A stretch of 64,000 nt of DNA from Sphingobacterium sp. UT-1RO-CII-1 (GTDB lineage Bacteria > Bacteroidota > Bacteroidia > Sphingobacteriales > Sphingobacteriaceae), in NCBI RefSeq assembly GCF_026711005.1, contig NZ_JAPPVJ010000002.1:62001-126000 (forward strand), given 5' to 3'. Below, piece after piece: positions 1 to 8,050 of the stretch. Made by a program: the position numbers and the translations under genes. Under the pieces are notes generated by a model. That model saw only the letters and a program-made list of their open reading frames with translations. It made no database searches and was not told the DNA's origin. Numbering within the stretch: position 1 is the stretch's first letter; every line of letters starts with the position of its first letter.

Positions 1-254
1 CGGCGCAAGCAGATTTAGATAAATTTAAAATCGAAAAGAAACGCGCGCTAGAGCTATCACTTAAGGATAATGGTTTTTGGTTAGGACAATTAACAGGTTT
101 ATATCAACGTGGTGATGATCCGAGTTATATAGTTCAAGGCTATTTGGAGGATTTGGAGAATGTGACAGTAGAGTCTGTGAAAGAGGTAGCTAACAAATAC
201 TTGAAAGACGAGAAGCTATTTAAGTTTATTTTATTACCGGAAGAGGTTAAGTAA
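1..254 (+). CDS. M16 family zinc peptidase (insulinase-like), C-terminal fragment
   Basis: The window opens inside a reading frame (codons start at base 3) that gives 83 residues and ends with TAA at 252-254. The piece contains KDNGFWLGQL followed by LYQRGDDPSYIV and a final helix NKYLKDEKLFKFILLPEE. This matches the usual C-terminal end of Bacteroidota M16B (PqqL/insulinase-like) peptidases, where a NxFWL motif precedes the last helical segment. The HxxEH zinc site would lie upstream, outside the window, so activity cannot be judged. A rho-independent terminator follows directly. The M16 assignment is by remembered family pattern; the truncation is due to the window edge. Confidence 0.7.
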   Translation, partial: AQADLDKFKIEKKRALELSLKDNGFWLGQLTGLYQRGDDPSYIVQGYLEDLENVTVESVKEVANKYLKDEKLFKFILLPEEVK

Positions 255-274
255 ATAGAACGTCGCATGAATAG

Positions 275-311
275 AAAGCTGCAGGGCCTGATTGGTTCTG
301 CAGCTTTTTTT
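275..311 (+). terminator. Intrinsic terminator of the M16 peptidase gene
   Basis: AAAGCTGCAG (275-284) and CTGCAGCTTT (298-307) form a hairpin with a 13-nt loop, followed by a run of T. It lies about 20 bases after the stop codon. Confidence 0.8.
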
Positions 312-346
312 ATTAAAAAAGTTAGCGTAAAATAAAGTCAAAAAAA

Positions 347-371
347 ATGCGCAACCTCTCCAGTTGCGCAT
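347..371 (-). terminator. Intrinsic terminator of rpoD
   Basis: ATGCGCAAC (347-355) pairs with GTTGCGCAT (363-371). On the minus strand the hairpin is followed by seven T residues, a standard terminator about 30 bases past the rpoD stop codon. Confidence 0.8.
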
Positions 372-398
372 CTAAGTGCAGTTATAAAGACTAGCTAT

Positions 399-1259
399 CT
401 AGCCTAAATAAGATTTTAAAATTCTACTCCGTGACGTGTGACGCAGGCGTTGTAGAGCTTTATCTTTAATTTGGCGTACGCGCTCTCTAGTTAAAGAGAA
501 TTTCTCACCAATTTCTTCTAACGACAATTGATGATTAGTGCCAAGACCAAAAAATAAGATAATAATTTCTCGCTCACGCTCTGTCAAGGTCGATAATGAA
601 CGTCTGATTTCTTCGGAAAGCGACTCGTCAATTAGGATACTGTCTGTATCTGGATCTGCGTTTTCAAGAACATCTAATAACGTGTTCTCCTCGCCCTGTA
701 CAAAGGGTGCATCCATGGATACATGTCTACCTGAATTGCTAAGTGTGTCTGACACTTTGTCAACCGTAGTCTCTAAGATGTCAGCTAATTCTTCCGGAGA
801 AGGCTCGCGCTCATACTCTTGTTCCAATCTGGAGAAAGCTTTGCTGATTTTACTTAGTGAACCAACTTGGTTCAAAGGTAAACGAACAATACGGGATTGC
901 TCGGCAATAGCTTGTAAAATAGATTGTCGAATCCACCATACAGCATAAGAAATAAACTTAAAACCTTTGGTTTCGTCAAAACGTTTTGCTGCTTTAATTA
1001 AGCCTAAATTGCCCTCGTTGATCAAGTCACCTAAAGTAAGACCTTGATTCTGATATTGTTTTGCAACAGAAACAACGAAACGTAAGTTGGTTTTTGTAAG
1101 TTTTTCTAAAGCCACTTGGTCTCCTTCGCGAATGCGTTGGGCCAAAATAACTTCTTCCTCTGCGGTAATTAAGTCGACTTTACCAATTTCGTGCAAATAC
1201 TTGTCCAGGGACTGTGATTCGCGATTGGTAATGGATTGTGTGATTTTGAGCTGTCTCAT
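399..1259 (-). CDS. rpoD: Primary RNA polymerase sigma factor RpoD/SigA
   Basis: 286-residue sigma-70 protein that directs core RNA polymerase to housekeeping promoters. Region 1.2 ([20 protein letters not shown], near residues 17-36) is followed by region 2 with [18 protein letters not shown] and [13 protein letters not shown] (about 78-114), region 3, and region 4 with [15 protein letters not shown] and a helix-turn-helix [20 protein letters not shown] near the C terminus. There is no region 1.1 and no long non-conserved insert. This compact form, around 286 residues, is typical of the Bacteroidota primary sigma factor, which recognises TTG / TAnnTTTG promoters; several such -7 boxes are seen in this window. 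It is a single-gene unit with its own terminator. Confidence 0.97.
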   Translation of the reverse strand: MRQLKITQSITNRESQSLDKYLHEIGKVDLITAEEEVILAQRIREGDQVALEKLTKTNLRFVVSVAKQYQNQGLTLGDLINEGNLGLIKAAKRFDETKGFKFISYAVWWIRQSILQAIAEQSRIVRLPLNQVGSLSKISKAFSRLEQEYEREPSPEELADILETTVDKVSDTLSNSGRHVSMDAPFVQGEENTLLDVLENADPDTDSILIDESLSEEIRRSLSTLTEREREIIILFFGLGTNHQLSLEEIGEKFSLTRERVRQIKDKALQRLRHTSRSRILKSYLG

Positions 1260-1691
1260 CTATTATATAAAAACCTTTCTCTTTGAAATGTTTGCGAAAA
1301 TACGAAAAAATAATCGGAAAACCTTCATATGAGTGTAAAGTGAACATTCATTATGAGTTGTTTATGCCGGCATCTTTCTGCACTTATAAGGCAACAAAAA
1401 GTATTCCAACAACTTAACATATCTACTTTAACGAAAGAATGGCAGTTTTATTTTATTTTTGATAAAATAATGTTGATATTGTGTTGAAAGGGTTATAAGT
1501 CAGCCTTTTAAAAGAGTTTACCTATGTGATGTGCATTTTTTACCCAAAACAATAAACAAGTGCGTATCTTATTTGTTACTATTATATGTATATAAAGATG
1601 CATGACAAGTATGACACAGTTACATGAAATAATAATTACGAAGTAAAATTAGGACTATTGATAATATATGAACATTATTAAATAATATACC
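1260..1691. other. Intergenic region between rpoD and a small HTH gene
   Basis: About 430 AT-rich bases between divergent genes; it should carry the promoters of both. I found no clear TAnnTTTG box near either start and no RNA gene. A near-palindrome ATTATTAAATAAT lies at about 1674-1686, just upstream of the HTH start codon, and could be an autoregulatory operator, but such AT-rich strings arise easily by chance. Confidence 0.5.
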
Positions 1692-1910
1692 ATGCCTATT
1701 AAAATTCATCTAGATGACATGATGTCAAAACGCAAAATGTCGTTGAACGAGTTAAGCCAAAAAGTTGGCATTACCTTGTCAAATTTATCGATTATCAAAA
1801 ATCAAAAATCTAAAGCTATACGTTTAAGTACTTTAGATGCCTTATGCAGGGTTTTAGACTGTCAGCCAGGCGATCTCATTAAATATGTTGAAGACGACGA
1901 GGAACACTAA
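1692..1910 (+). CDS. Small Cro/C1-type HTH transcriptional regulator (YozG-like)
   Basis: 72-residue DNA-binding protein consisting almost entirely of one helix-turn-helix domain: MSLNELSQKVGITLSNLS, then the recognition helix and the tail LDALCRVLDCQPGDLIKYVED. This is the HTH_26/YozG layout, a group of very short XRE-like regulators. In other genomes these are often paired with a DUF2975 membrane protein; none is present here, so the target is unknown. Its TAA stop overlaps the TAG stop of the convergent fmt gene by four bases, so there is no room for a terminator between them. The ATG at 1692 is the only sensible start. Confidence 0.85.
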   Translation: MPIKIHLDDMMSKRKMSLNELSQKVGITLSNLSIIKNQKSKAIRLSTLDALCRVLDCQPGDLIKYVEDDEEH

Positions 1911-2824
1911 ATATCAAAACGATAACCACGTAAGAAATCGACAGTGCTCATTCTCTTTTTACCTTCGATTTGAAGTTCTTTAATTAGAATACGACCATCG
2001 GCAGTAGAAAAAGAGAGTTGTGTTTTACCGTCAGTTTCAAAACTCCCAGCTGTTGCTGTTACGTTAGAATCTTTCTCAATATCGTATATTTTCAGGGTTT
2101 TGCCTTCTAATATCGTGTAAGCAGCAGGGTAAGGACTAAGACCTCTTATTTTATTGTAAACATTCTCAGTGCTGTCGTTCCAGTCTATAAGACAATCTTC
2201 TTTGAATATTTTGGGCGCACTTTTTAGAGGTTCGTTGATTAAGGTGTTTTGTTCTATGGGCTGAATATTACCAGACTTTATAGCATGCACTGTTTTTATA
2301 AGGGTTTCGGCGCCACTTTGCATTAACTTGTCATGTAGAGTACCTGCGTTGTCTGTTGATGTGATGGGCGTTTCTGTGGCGAAAAGAACCACGCCGGTGT
2401 CAATTTCATGTTGAAGCATAAAAGTAGTGACGCCCGTCTTGGTTTCTCCGTTCATGATGGCATGATTAATTGGCGCAGCACCCCGATATTGAGGCAATAA
2501 AGAGGCATGTACGTTAATCGTACCTTTCGGAGGCATATTCCATACAACTTCGGGCAGCATTCTGAAAGCGACGACAACCTGGAGATCAGCTTGATAGGAA
2601 GCTAGCTCTTCTAAAAATGTAGAATCTTTTAATTTCACGGGTTGTAGTACAGGAATGTTGTGGGCTACAGCAAATTTCTTTACAGCTGATTCTTGGAGTT
2701 TTTGACCCCGACCAGCGGGTTTGTCTGTCGATGTAACAACAGCTACTACATTTTCACCTGCTTGTAATAGAGCTTGTAAAGACGCCACAGCAAAATCCGG
2801 CGTACCCATGAAAATTATGCGCAT
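1907..2824 (-). CDS. fmt: Methionyl-tRNA formyltransferase
   Basis: 305 residues. Transfers a formyl group from 10-formyl-tetrahydrofolate to initiator Met-tRNA. The N-terminal Rossmann-like catalytic domain has MGTPDFAVASL at the start and the core motif NVHASLLPQYRGAAPINHAI; the expected catalytic Asn104, His106 and, in HEIDTGVVL, Asp142 are all present. The C-terminal half is the OB-fold tRNA-binding domain. Length is close to the E. coli enzyme (315). The gene is divergent from the LolC/E-type permease and convergent, with overlapping stop codons, to the small HTH gene. Confidence 0.96.
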   Translation of the reverse strand: MRIIFMGTPDFAVASLQALLQAGENVVAVVTSTDKPAGRGQKLQESAVKKFAVAHNIPVLQPVKLKDSTFLEELASYQADLQVVVAFRMLPEVVWNMPPKGTINVHASLLPQYRGAAPINHAIMNGETKTGVTTFMLQHEIDTGVVLFATETPITSTDNAGTLHDKLMQSGAETLIKTVHAIKSGNIQPIEQNTLINEPLKSAPKIFKEDCLIDWNDSTENVYNKIRGLSPYPAAYTILEGKTLKIYDIEKDSNVTATAGSFETDGKTQLSFSTADGRILIKELQIEGKKRMSTVDFLRGYRFDI

Positions 2825-2878
2825 ATAATAATTAAAACCTTATAGTGTGACCTAGCTGTCACGATTGATAAAAAATGT

Positions 2879-2886
2879 TAACTTTG
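2879..2886 (+). promoter_or_regulatory. Probable -7 promoter box of the permease gene
   Basis: TAACTTTG matches the Bacteroidota -7 consensus TAnnTTTG exactly. It lies 24 bases before the TTG start at 2911, giving a leader of roughly 15-20 bases. No TTG -33 element is found at the usual spacing. Confidence 0.5.
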
Positions 2887-2910
2887 CTAAGTTACAAATA
2901 AATTTTCAGG

Positions 2911-4125
2911 TTGAATTTTCCCTATTTCTTAGCTAAGCGTATTATGTTTTTAGGGCATCGGACTTTTTCGAAGCTCATTGTGCGTATTACAATAGGTGCG
3001 CTTGCACTGGCTATCTGCGCGATTATTTTATCAATTGCTATTTTAAACGGTTTTAAAACAGAGATTATAGAAAAGCAACGGGGATTTTTTGGAGATATAG
3101 TTATCACGAAAAATGATCTGAATTACTCGTACGAGAATACACCGATAGAACTTTCGAAAGAGGATCTGGAAGAGCTGAAAAATAATAAAGAAGTACTTTC
3201 TATAACACCTTTTGCCACAAAAGCGGGGATTATGAATGTGAAAGGGGAGGTGGAAGGTGTTTTGGTGAAGGGGGTGGATGGGACTTACGATCAAAAGTAT
3301 TTTCAGCGGAATATTGTAGCTGGAGATACATTAGATTTTACTGCTAATGCGGATACACAGCTATTGGTGTCAGAGTTGATTGCGAAAAGGCTGAATTTAA
3401 GTGTGGGAGATAAGTTTATTATGTACTTTGTACAAGAGCCTATACGTAAAAGACCTTTTACAGTAAAGGGAATTTTTGCGACACATACCGAAGAGTTGGA
3501 TAAAACTTATGTAATTGGTTCTTTGAACCTGATCCGTACACTGAATAATTTAAGTGAAAATGAGGTTGGAGCATATCAGCTTCATATCGCATCATTTGAC
3601 TCATTAGAGACAGTAAGCGAGCAGATCAATGATCTATTACCTATAGATTATAGTGCAACAAATATTGTAGAGCAGATGCCTGATATATTTAATTGGTTGA
3701 ATATGTTGGATATGAACGACAATGTGATTTTTGTTTTGATGGTTATTGTAGCTGTGATCAATATGATATCGTCTTTATTAATCAGTATACTGGAACGCGT
3801 TTCTATGATTGGTGTATTGAAAGCCTTAGGCTACCATAATGGAGGTATTCGAAAAGTGTTTTTGTATAGCTCGATTTATATGGTAGGTATTGGGCTGCTT
3901 ATCGGTAATGGAGTAGCTTTATTGCTATATGCGCTTCAAACAAGCACTCACTTTTTCACTTTAGACCCAGCTATTTATTATATTGAATATGTCCCGATGT
4001 ATATCACTTGGTATGAAGTTGTAGGTTTAAATATAGCTTTGGTTGCTATAGGCATACTTTCTTTGTTTCTTCCTGCCATGTTGGTCAGTAAAATATCTCC
4101 GATTAAAACTATACAGTTTAAATAA
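2911..4125 (+). CDS. ABC transporter permease of the LolC/LolE (FtsX) family
   Basis: 404 residues. Inner-membrane permease of the type that releases lipoproteins from the inner membrane together with a LolD ATPase; no ATPase gene is adjacent. One N-terminal membrane segment (about residues 23-46) is followed by a large periplasmic MacB_PCD-like domain and three C-terminal FtsX segments (about 272-296, 318-342 and 367-392). The motif ERVSMIGVLKALGY before the second segment is characteristic of FtsX proteins. The start is TTG at 2911, because the N-terminal stretch NFPYFLAKRIMFLGHRTF before the first ATG (2944) is conserved in the family as I know it. The substrate is inferred only from family. 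Confidence 0.88.
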   Translation: MNFPYFLAKRIMFLGHRTFSKLIVRITIGALALAICAIILSIAILNGFKTEIIEKQRGFFGDIVITKNDLNYSYENTPIELSKEDLEELKNNKEVLSITPFATKAGIMNVKGEVEGVLVKGVDGTYDQKYFQRNIVAGDTLDFTANADTQLLVSELIAKRLNLSVGDKFIMYFVQEPIRKRPFTVKGIFATHTEELDKTYVIGSLNLIRTLNNLSENEVGAYQLHIASFDSLETVSEQINDLLPIDYSATNIVEQMPDIFNWLNMLDMNDNVIFVLMVIVAVINMISSLLISILERVSMIGVLKALGYHNGGIRKVFLYSSIYMVGIGLLIGNGVALLLYALQTSTHFFTLDPAIYYIEYVPMYITWYEVVGLNIALVAIGILSLFLPAMLVSKISPIKTIQFK

Positions 4126-4222
4126 GGTTTTATATAATAATCAGAGCCAAACGGGCTGATTGTTGAAATGTAAATCGTGAAATTATTTTTTTATCATTAT
4201 AATTGCTCTAAAATCATAGTAT

Positions 4223-6379
4223 ATGGAGAAATTCTTACATCATGTTTCTGAAGCATTTTCTACCCCTATAACGAATCCTGTATTAGTTTTTTCGCTAATA
4301 TTAACTATTATTTTAGTATCACCAATTCTATTACGCCCTATTAAAGTGCCAGGAATAATAGGCTTTATTCTATTTGGTGTCATTTTGGGGCCGCATGGTT
4401 TGAATTGGTTGACTAAAATGGATAAGGCCGCATTGCAGGGTAATGGCGTTGATGCTATTGACTTGTTTTCTACTATTGGGCTTCTCTATATCATGTTTAT
4501 AGCCGGTTTGGAGCTAGATATGAATGAATTTAAAAAGACTAAGAATCGAAGCCTAGTTTTTGGCTTTCTGACGTTTATCATTCCTATTAGTATTGGCTTT
4601 CCGGTGTGTTACTATTTGCTTGATTATGGCTTGCTATCCAGCATATTAATTGCAAGTATGTTTGCAACACATACATTGGTTTCGTACCCTATTGTAAATA
4701 GTTACGGGATATCCAAAAATGAGGCTGTAGCCATTACTATTGGAGGGACAATATTGACAGATACAGCGGTGTTGATTATTTTAGCGATCATCACTGGAGC
4801 CTCGCAGGGAAGTTTAAATCAGGAGTTTTGGGTGACGTTAGGAGTTTCTTTTACGGTATTCTTACTGATTATGTTCGGGGTTATACCGAGAATAGCGAAG
4901 TGGTTTTTCCAAAAAATTGAAAGTGAGAAAACAGCACATTATATTTTTGTGTTGGCGGTGGTGTTTTTTGCAGCTTTCTTGGCAGAGATTGCCGGCTTAG
5001 AGCCCATTATAGGAGCTTTCGTGGCTGGTTTGGCTTTAAATAAGTTGATCCCACACTCGTCAGCATTAATGAATAGGATTGAGTTTATAGGAAATGCTAT
5101 TTTTATTCCCTTCTTTTTGATTTCGGTAGGGATGATTGTAGACGTGAGTGTATTGACAAAAGGCCCCACTGCACTCATTATTACAGCTACTTTGACAGTA
5201 GTTGCTGTGGCGGGGAAGTATTTAGCGGCTACAGTAACGAAATTGTTGTTTAAATACTCCAACAATCAGCGTAATCTGATTTTTGGTTTAAGTAATGCGC
5301 ACGCAGCAGCTACTTTGGCAATTATTATGGTAGGCTACGATCGCGAAATTATTGACGAGAATGTACTGAACGGAACGATTGTATTAATTTTAATTACATG
5401 CATTATAGCCTCTGTAGTGACAGAGAATGCCTCACGCAAGATTGTTATTGAAGGACATCAGGATGATTTTGACGAGGAACCCGTTCCGGAGGATGAAGAG
5501 CATATCTTAATTCCTTTAGCGAATATGGCTAACATGAAGCCAATATTGGATTTTGCAACTTTAATCAAGTCTGAAAAATCACTGTATCCTTTGAGTATTT
5601 TAAGTGTTGTGCCTGATAATGAACAAGCAGAGCGTAATATGGCGCATGCAAGGGAGAATTTGGATAGCATGGCAAAATACGCCTCAGGCTCTGAAACAGA
5701 GGTGGATTTACTGACAACCATAGATTATAATATCGCTAGTGGTATCGGGCGTACATCGAAAGAACTTTTTGCTAACTGCGTGATTTTGGGGTGGCCAAGC
5801 GCTACGTCATTTATTGACAAATTGGTGGGGGAAAAAGCAGAGAGTATTTTGAATCGTACGGACGCTAATCTTTTTATGTGCAAATTTGATAAACCTTTCT
5901 TGTCGAACAAGTCTATTACTTTATTTGTGCCGCCATTGGCAGAATCGGAGATGGGCTTTGATTTTTGGATGGAAAAAATGATCAAATTGGCACAAGAGTT
6001 ATCTATACCACTTAATTTTGTGTCGGATGCGCGAACTGAAAGTGCTATACGGATAGCTTTAGAGCAGAGTAAAGCAAGTGTGCCTACACATTTTAACAAC
6101 TATGAAGATTGGGATAATGTATATGGTTTAGCAACTTTTAGTAATGCAGATTCTTTACTGGTTTTTGTTACATCACGTTACGGCGAAGTTTCATATAGGG
6201 ATTCATTTGATGGCTTAGCAAAACGTTTGGGACGCTATTTTAAAAACCAAAACCTCATTTTAATATTCTCGAGCCGTAGGGCATATAAGTATATCGACGA
6301 TTATGAAGATGTACAAACAGCACCTATATTCCGTAAATTGAGTAGGGAGATAGGAAACATGTTTAATAAAAATAAGTAG
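4223..6379 (+). CDS. CPA2-family monovalent cation:proton antiporter with Usp-like tail
   Basis: 718 residues. The first 410 or so form a CPA2 (KefB/NapA-like) antiporter core of about 12 membrane segments: LRPIKVPGIIGFILFGVILG near the start, TILTDTAVLIILAI in the middle and LEPIIGAFVAGLALN further on. The remaining 300 residues are soluble and resemble two universal-stress-protein-like repeats: EHILIPLANMANMKPILDFA begins the first, and DYNIASGIGRTSKELFANCV sits where Usp repeats have their conserved helix. The cation (sodium or potassium) cannot be decided from sequence. The TAG stop at 6377-6379 touches the ATG of icd at 6380, so the two genes are probably co-transcribed and translationally coupled, although their functions have no obvious link. 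Confidence 0.9.
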   Translation: MEKFLHHVSEAFSTPITNPVLVFSLILTIILVSPILLRPIKVPGIIGFILFGVILGPHGLNWLTKMDKAALQGNGVDAIDLFSTIGLLYIMFIAGLELDMNEFKKTKNRSLVFGFLTFIIPISIGFPVCYYLLDYGLLSSILIASMFATHTLVSYPIVNSYGISKNEAVAITIGGTILTDTAVLIILAIITGASQGSLNQEFWVTLGVSFTVFLLIMFGVIPRIAKWFFQKIESEKTAHYIFVLAVVFFAAFLAEIAGLEPIIGAFVAGLALNKLIPHSSALMNRIEFIGNAIFIPFFLISVGMIVDVSVLTKGPTALIITATLTVVAVAGKYLAATVTKLLFKYSNNQRNLIFGLSNAHAAATLAIIMVGYDREIIDENVLNGTIVLILITCIIASVVTENASRKIVIEGHQDDFDEEPVPEDEEHILIPLANMANMKPILDFATLIKSEKSLYPLSILSVVPDNEQAERNMAHARENLDSMAKYASGSETEVDLLTTIDYNIASGIGRTSKELFANCVILGWPSATSFIDKLVGEKAESILNRTDANLFMCKFDKPFLSNKSITLFVPPLAESEMGFDFWMEKMIKLAQELSIPLNFVSDARTESAIRIALEQSKASVPTHFNNYEDWDNVYGLATFSNADSLLVFVTSRYGEVSYRDSFDGLAKRLGRYFKNQNLILIFSSRRAYKYIDDYEDVQTAPIFRKLSREIGNMFNKNK

Positions 6380-7648
6380 ATGGGTATGGAACAAAAAATT
6401 ACAATGGGACAGCATGGTGTTTTAAATGTACCCATGCATCCAACGGTGCCTTTTATTATTGGTGACGGTATAGGACCGGATATATGGCGTGCAGCTGTTC
6501 GTGTTTTTGATGAAGCTGTAGAAAAGTGTTATGCAGGGGAGCGGCAGATTGTTTGGAAAGAGGTATTGGCTGGAGAAAAGGCTTTCCAAGAAACGGGAGA
6601 GTGGTTACCTAAAGAAACGCTTGATGTGTTTGATACTTATTTAGTAGGTATTAAAGGTCCGTTAACAACACCAATTGGTGGTGGTATACGCTCCTTAAAT
6701 GTTGCGCTAAGAAAAGCATTGGATTTGTATGTATGTCAACGACCTACAAAATGGTATGAAGGCGTACCGTCGCCTGTAAAACATCCAGAGTATGTGGATA
6801 TGGTGATTTTTCGTGAGAATACGGAAGATATATATGCTGGAATTGAGTTTGCCTCAGGTAGTGAAGAAGCAGGGCAGCTACAAGATTTTTTGAAAGATGA
6901 ACTGAAAGTTGATTATTCTTTTTCAAATTCAACCGGATTAGGCATTAAATTAGTATCCGAAGAGGGGTCTAAGCGTTTAGTACGGGCAGCATTAGAATAT
7001 GCGATAATGCATAAAAAACCATCTGTAACGATTGTGCATAAAGGTAATATCATGAAGTTTACTGAAGGAGCATTTAAGCAGTGGGGGTTTGATGTGGCAG
7101 AGAAAGAATTTGGAGAGCAAACGTATACTTGGGGGCAATGGGAGCGAACGAAGAATGAAAAAGGACAGGAAGCAGCTAATGCAGAACAAAGAGAAGCAGA
7201 GGCCTCGGGCAAAGTAATTGTGAAAGATATTATTGCAGATAATTTTTTGCAACAGATTTTAATAGCGCCCAGAGATTATTCGGTGGTAGCAACGATGAAC
7301 CTGAACGGGGATTATATATCCGATGCATTGGCAGCAATGGTAGGCGGAATAGGAATTGCTCCCGGCGCAAATATTAATTTTAAAACTGGTCATGCTATTT
7401 TTGAAGCAACACACGGTACAGCACCACGTTTTGCTGGTACTGATAGTATGAATCCGTCATCGGTAATTTTGAGCGGAGTAATGATGTTGGATTATATGGG
7501 ATGGCATGAAGCTGCAGATGCGATAACAGCTGCTTTAGCGAAAACTATAAAAGAGAAATTAGTAACGGTGGACTTTTATAATTTAATGGAAGGTGCTACG
7601 CTTTTGAAGACAAGTGCCTTTGCAGATGAAATTATAGAAAGACTTTAG
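6380..7648 (+). CDS. icd: Isocitrate dehydrogenase (type I, nominally NADP-dependent)
   Basis: 422 residues; oxidatively decarboxylates isocitrate to 2-oxoglutarate in the TCA cycle. Close to E. coli Icd (416) along its length: substrate motif [18 protein letters not shown], metal-binding [14 protein letters not shown], and the C-terminal ATHGTAP loop. The C-terminal coenzyme region aligns without gaps to E. coli, and the residues that contact the NADP 2'-phosphate differ: K344 is Arg350, Y345 is Phe351, Y391 is Val397 and R395 is Asn401. NAD-specific relatives carry Asp at the first position, which is not seen here, so cofactor preference is uncertain. A second ATG at 6386 is an alternative start. 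It follows the antiporter gene with no gap. Confidence 0.96.
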   Translation: MGMEQKITMGQHGVLNVPMHPTVPFIIGDGIGPDIWRAAVRVFDEAVEKCYAGERQIVWKEVLAGEKAFQETGEWLPKETLDVFDTYLVGIKGPLTTPIGGGIRSLNVALRKALDLYVCQRPTKWYEGVPSPVKHPEYVDMVIFRENTEDIYAGIEFASGSEEAGQLQDFLKDELKVDYSFSNSTGLGIKLVSEEGSKRLVRAALEYAIMHKKPSVTIVHKGNIMKFTEGAFKQWGFDVAEKEFGEQTYTWGQWERTKNEKGQEAANAEQREAEASGKVIVKDIIADNFLQQILIAPRDYSVVATMNLNGDYISDALAAMVGGIGIAPGANINFKTGHAIFEATHGTAPRFAGTDSMNPSSVILSGVMMLDYMGWHEAADAITAALAKTIKEKLVTVDFYNLMEGATLLKTSAFADEIIERL

Positions 7649-7666
7649 GTAAAGATATTTAATTTC

Positions 7667-7924
7667 ATGGAATACATTGATTTGCCTAGGTTTATTAAAG
7701 AGTCCACAGTACTGACAAGGGAAGACTGTGACTTACTGTGTAGCATAGAAAAATTCCCGACAGACGAAGAGGTGGATGCACTGCGTATTGCGCCTGAAAC
7801 GCAAGAACTTCTTAATGCTTTTATCGGTGATGAGCATACGAGAGGCATACACATTGAACTGAAAGCAAAGGCACATCTTGATAAAGGCGAAGTGAATGAG
7901 GCCTGGCTCGTATTGCTGTTGTAA
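7667..7924 (+). CDS. Small conserved-looking protein of unknown function
   Basis: 85 residues, acidic and largely helical, with no signal peptide, membrane segment or cysteine cluster beyond two isolated Cys. I recognise no domain. It begins 18 bases after the icd stop codon on the same strand and so is probably the last gene of the antiporter-icd transcript. Codon use resembles its neighbours, and a competing minus-strand frame at the same place has no recognisable content. The call as a real gene rests on position, start codon and composition; a role cannot be given. Confidence 0.6.
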   Translation: MEYIDLPRFIKESTVLTREDCDLLCSIEKFPTDEEVDALRIAPETQELLNAFIGDEHTRGIHIELKAKAHLDKGEVNEAWLVLLL

Positions 7925-8018
7925 AAATATTTACCTGTGCTTTATATATTTTGGAGCACAGTTTTTTATCGAAAGATAAAATCCTTGGTTGAAATGTTTA
8001 TATTTTAAATTGTTTCAC

Positions 8019-8026
8019 TACCTTAG
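8019..8026 (+). promoter_or_regulatory. Possible -7 promoter box of the symporter gene
   Basis: TACCTTAG differs from TAnnTTTG at one position and lies 24 bases before the ATG at 8051, a typical spacing for this window. No clear -33 TTG at standard distance. Confidence 0.3.
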
Positions 8027-8050
8027 CACTTATTAATCACATAAACCACC

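Noticed and set aside
538..948. 136-residue plus-strand frame inside rpoD
   Set aside because: Ser-rich shadow frame on the opposite strand of rpoD with no start context.
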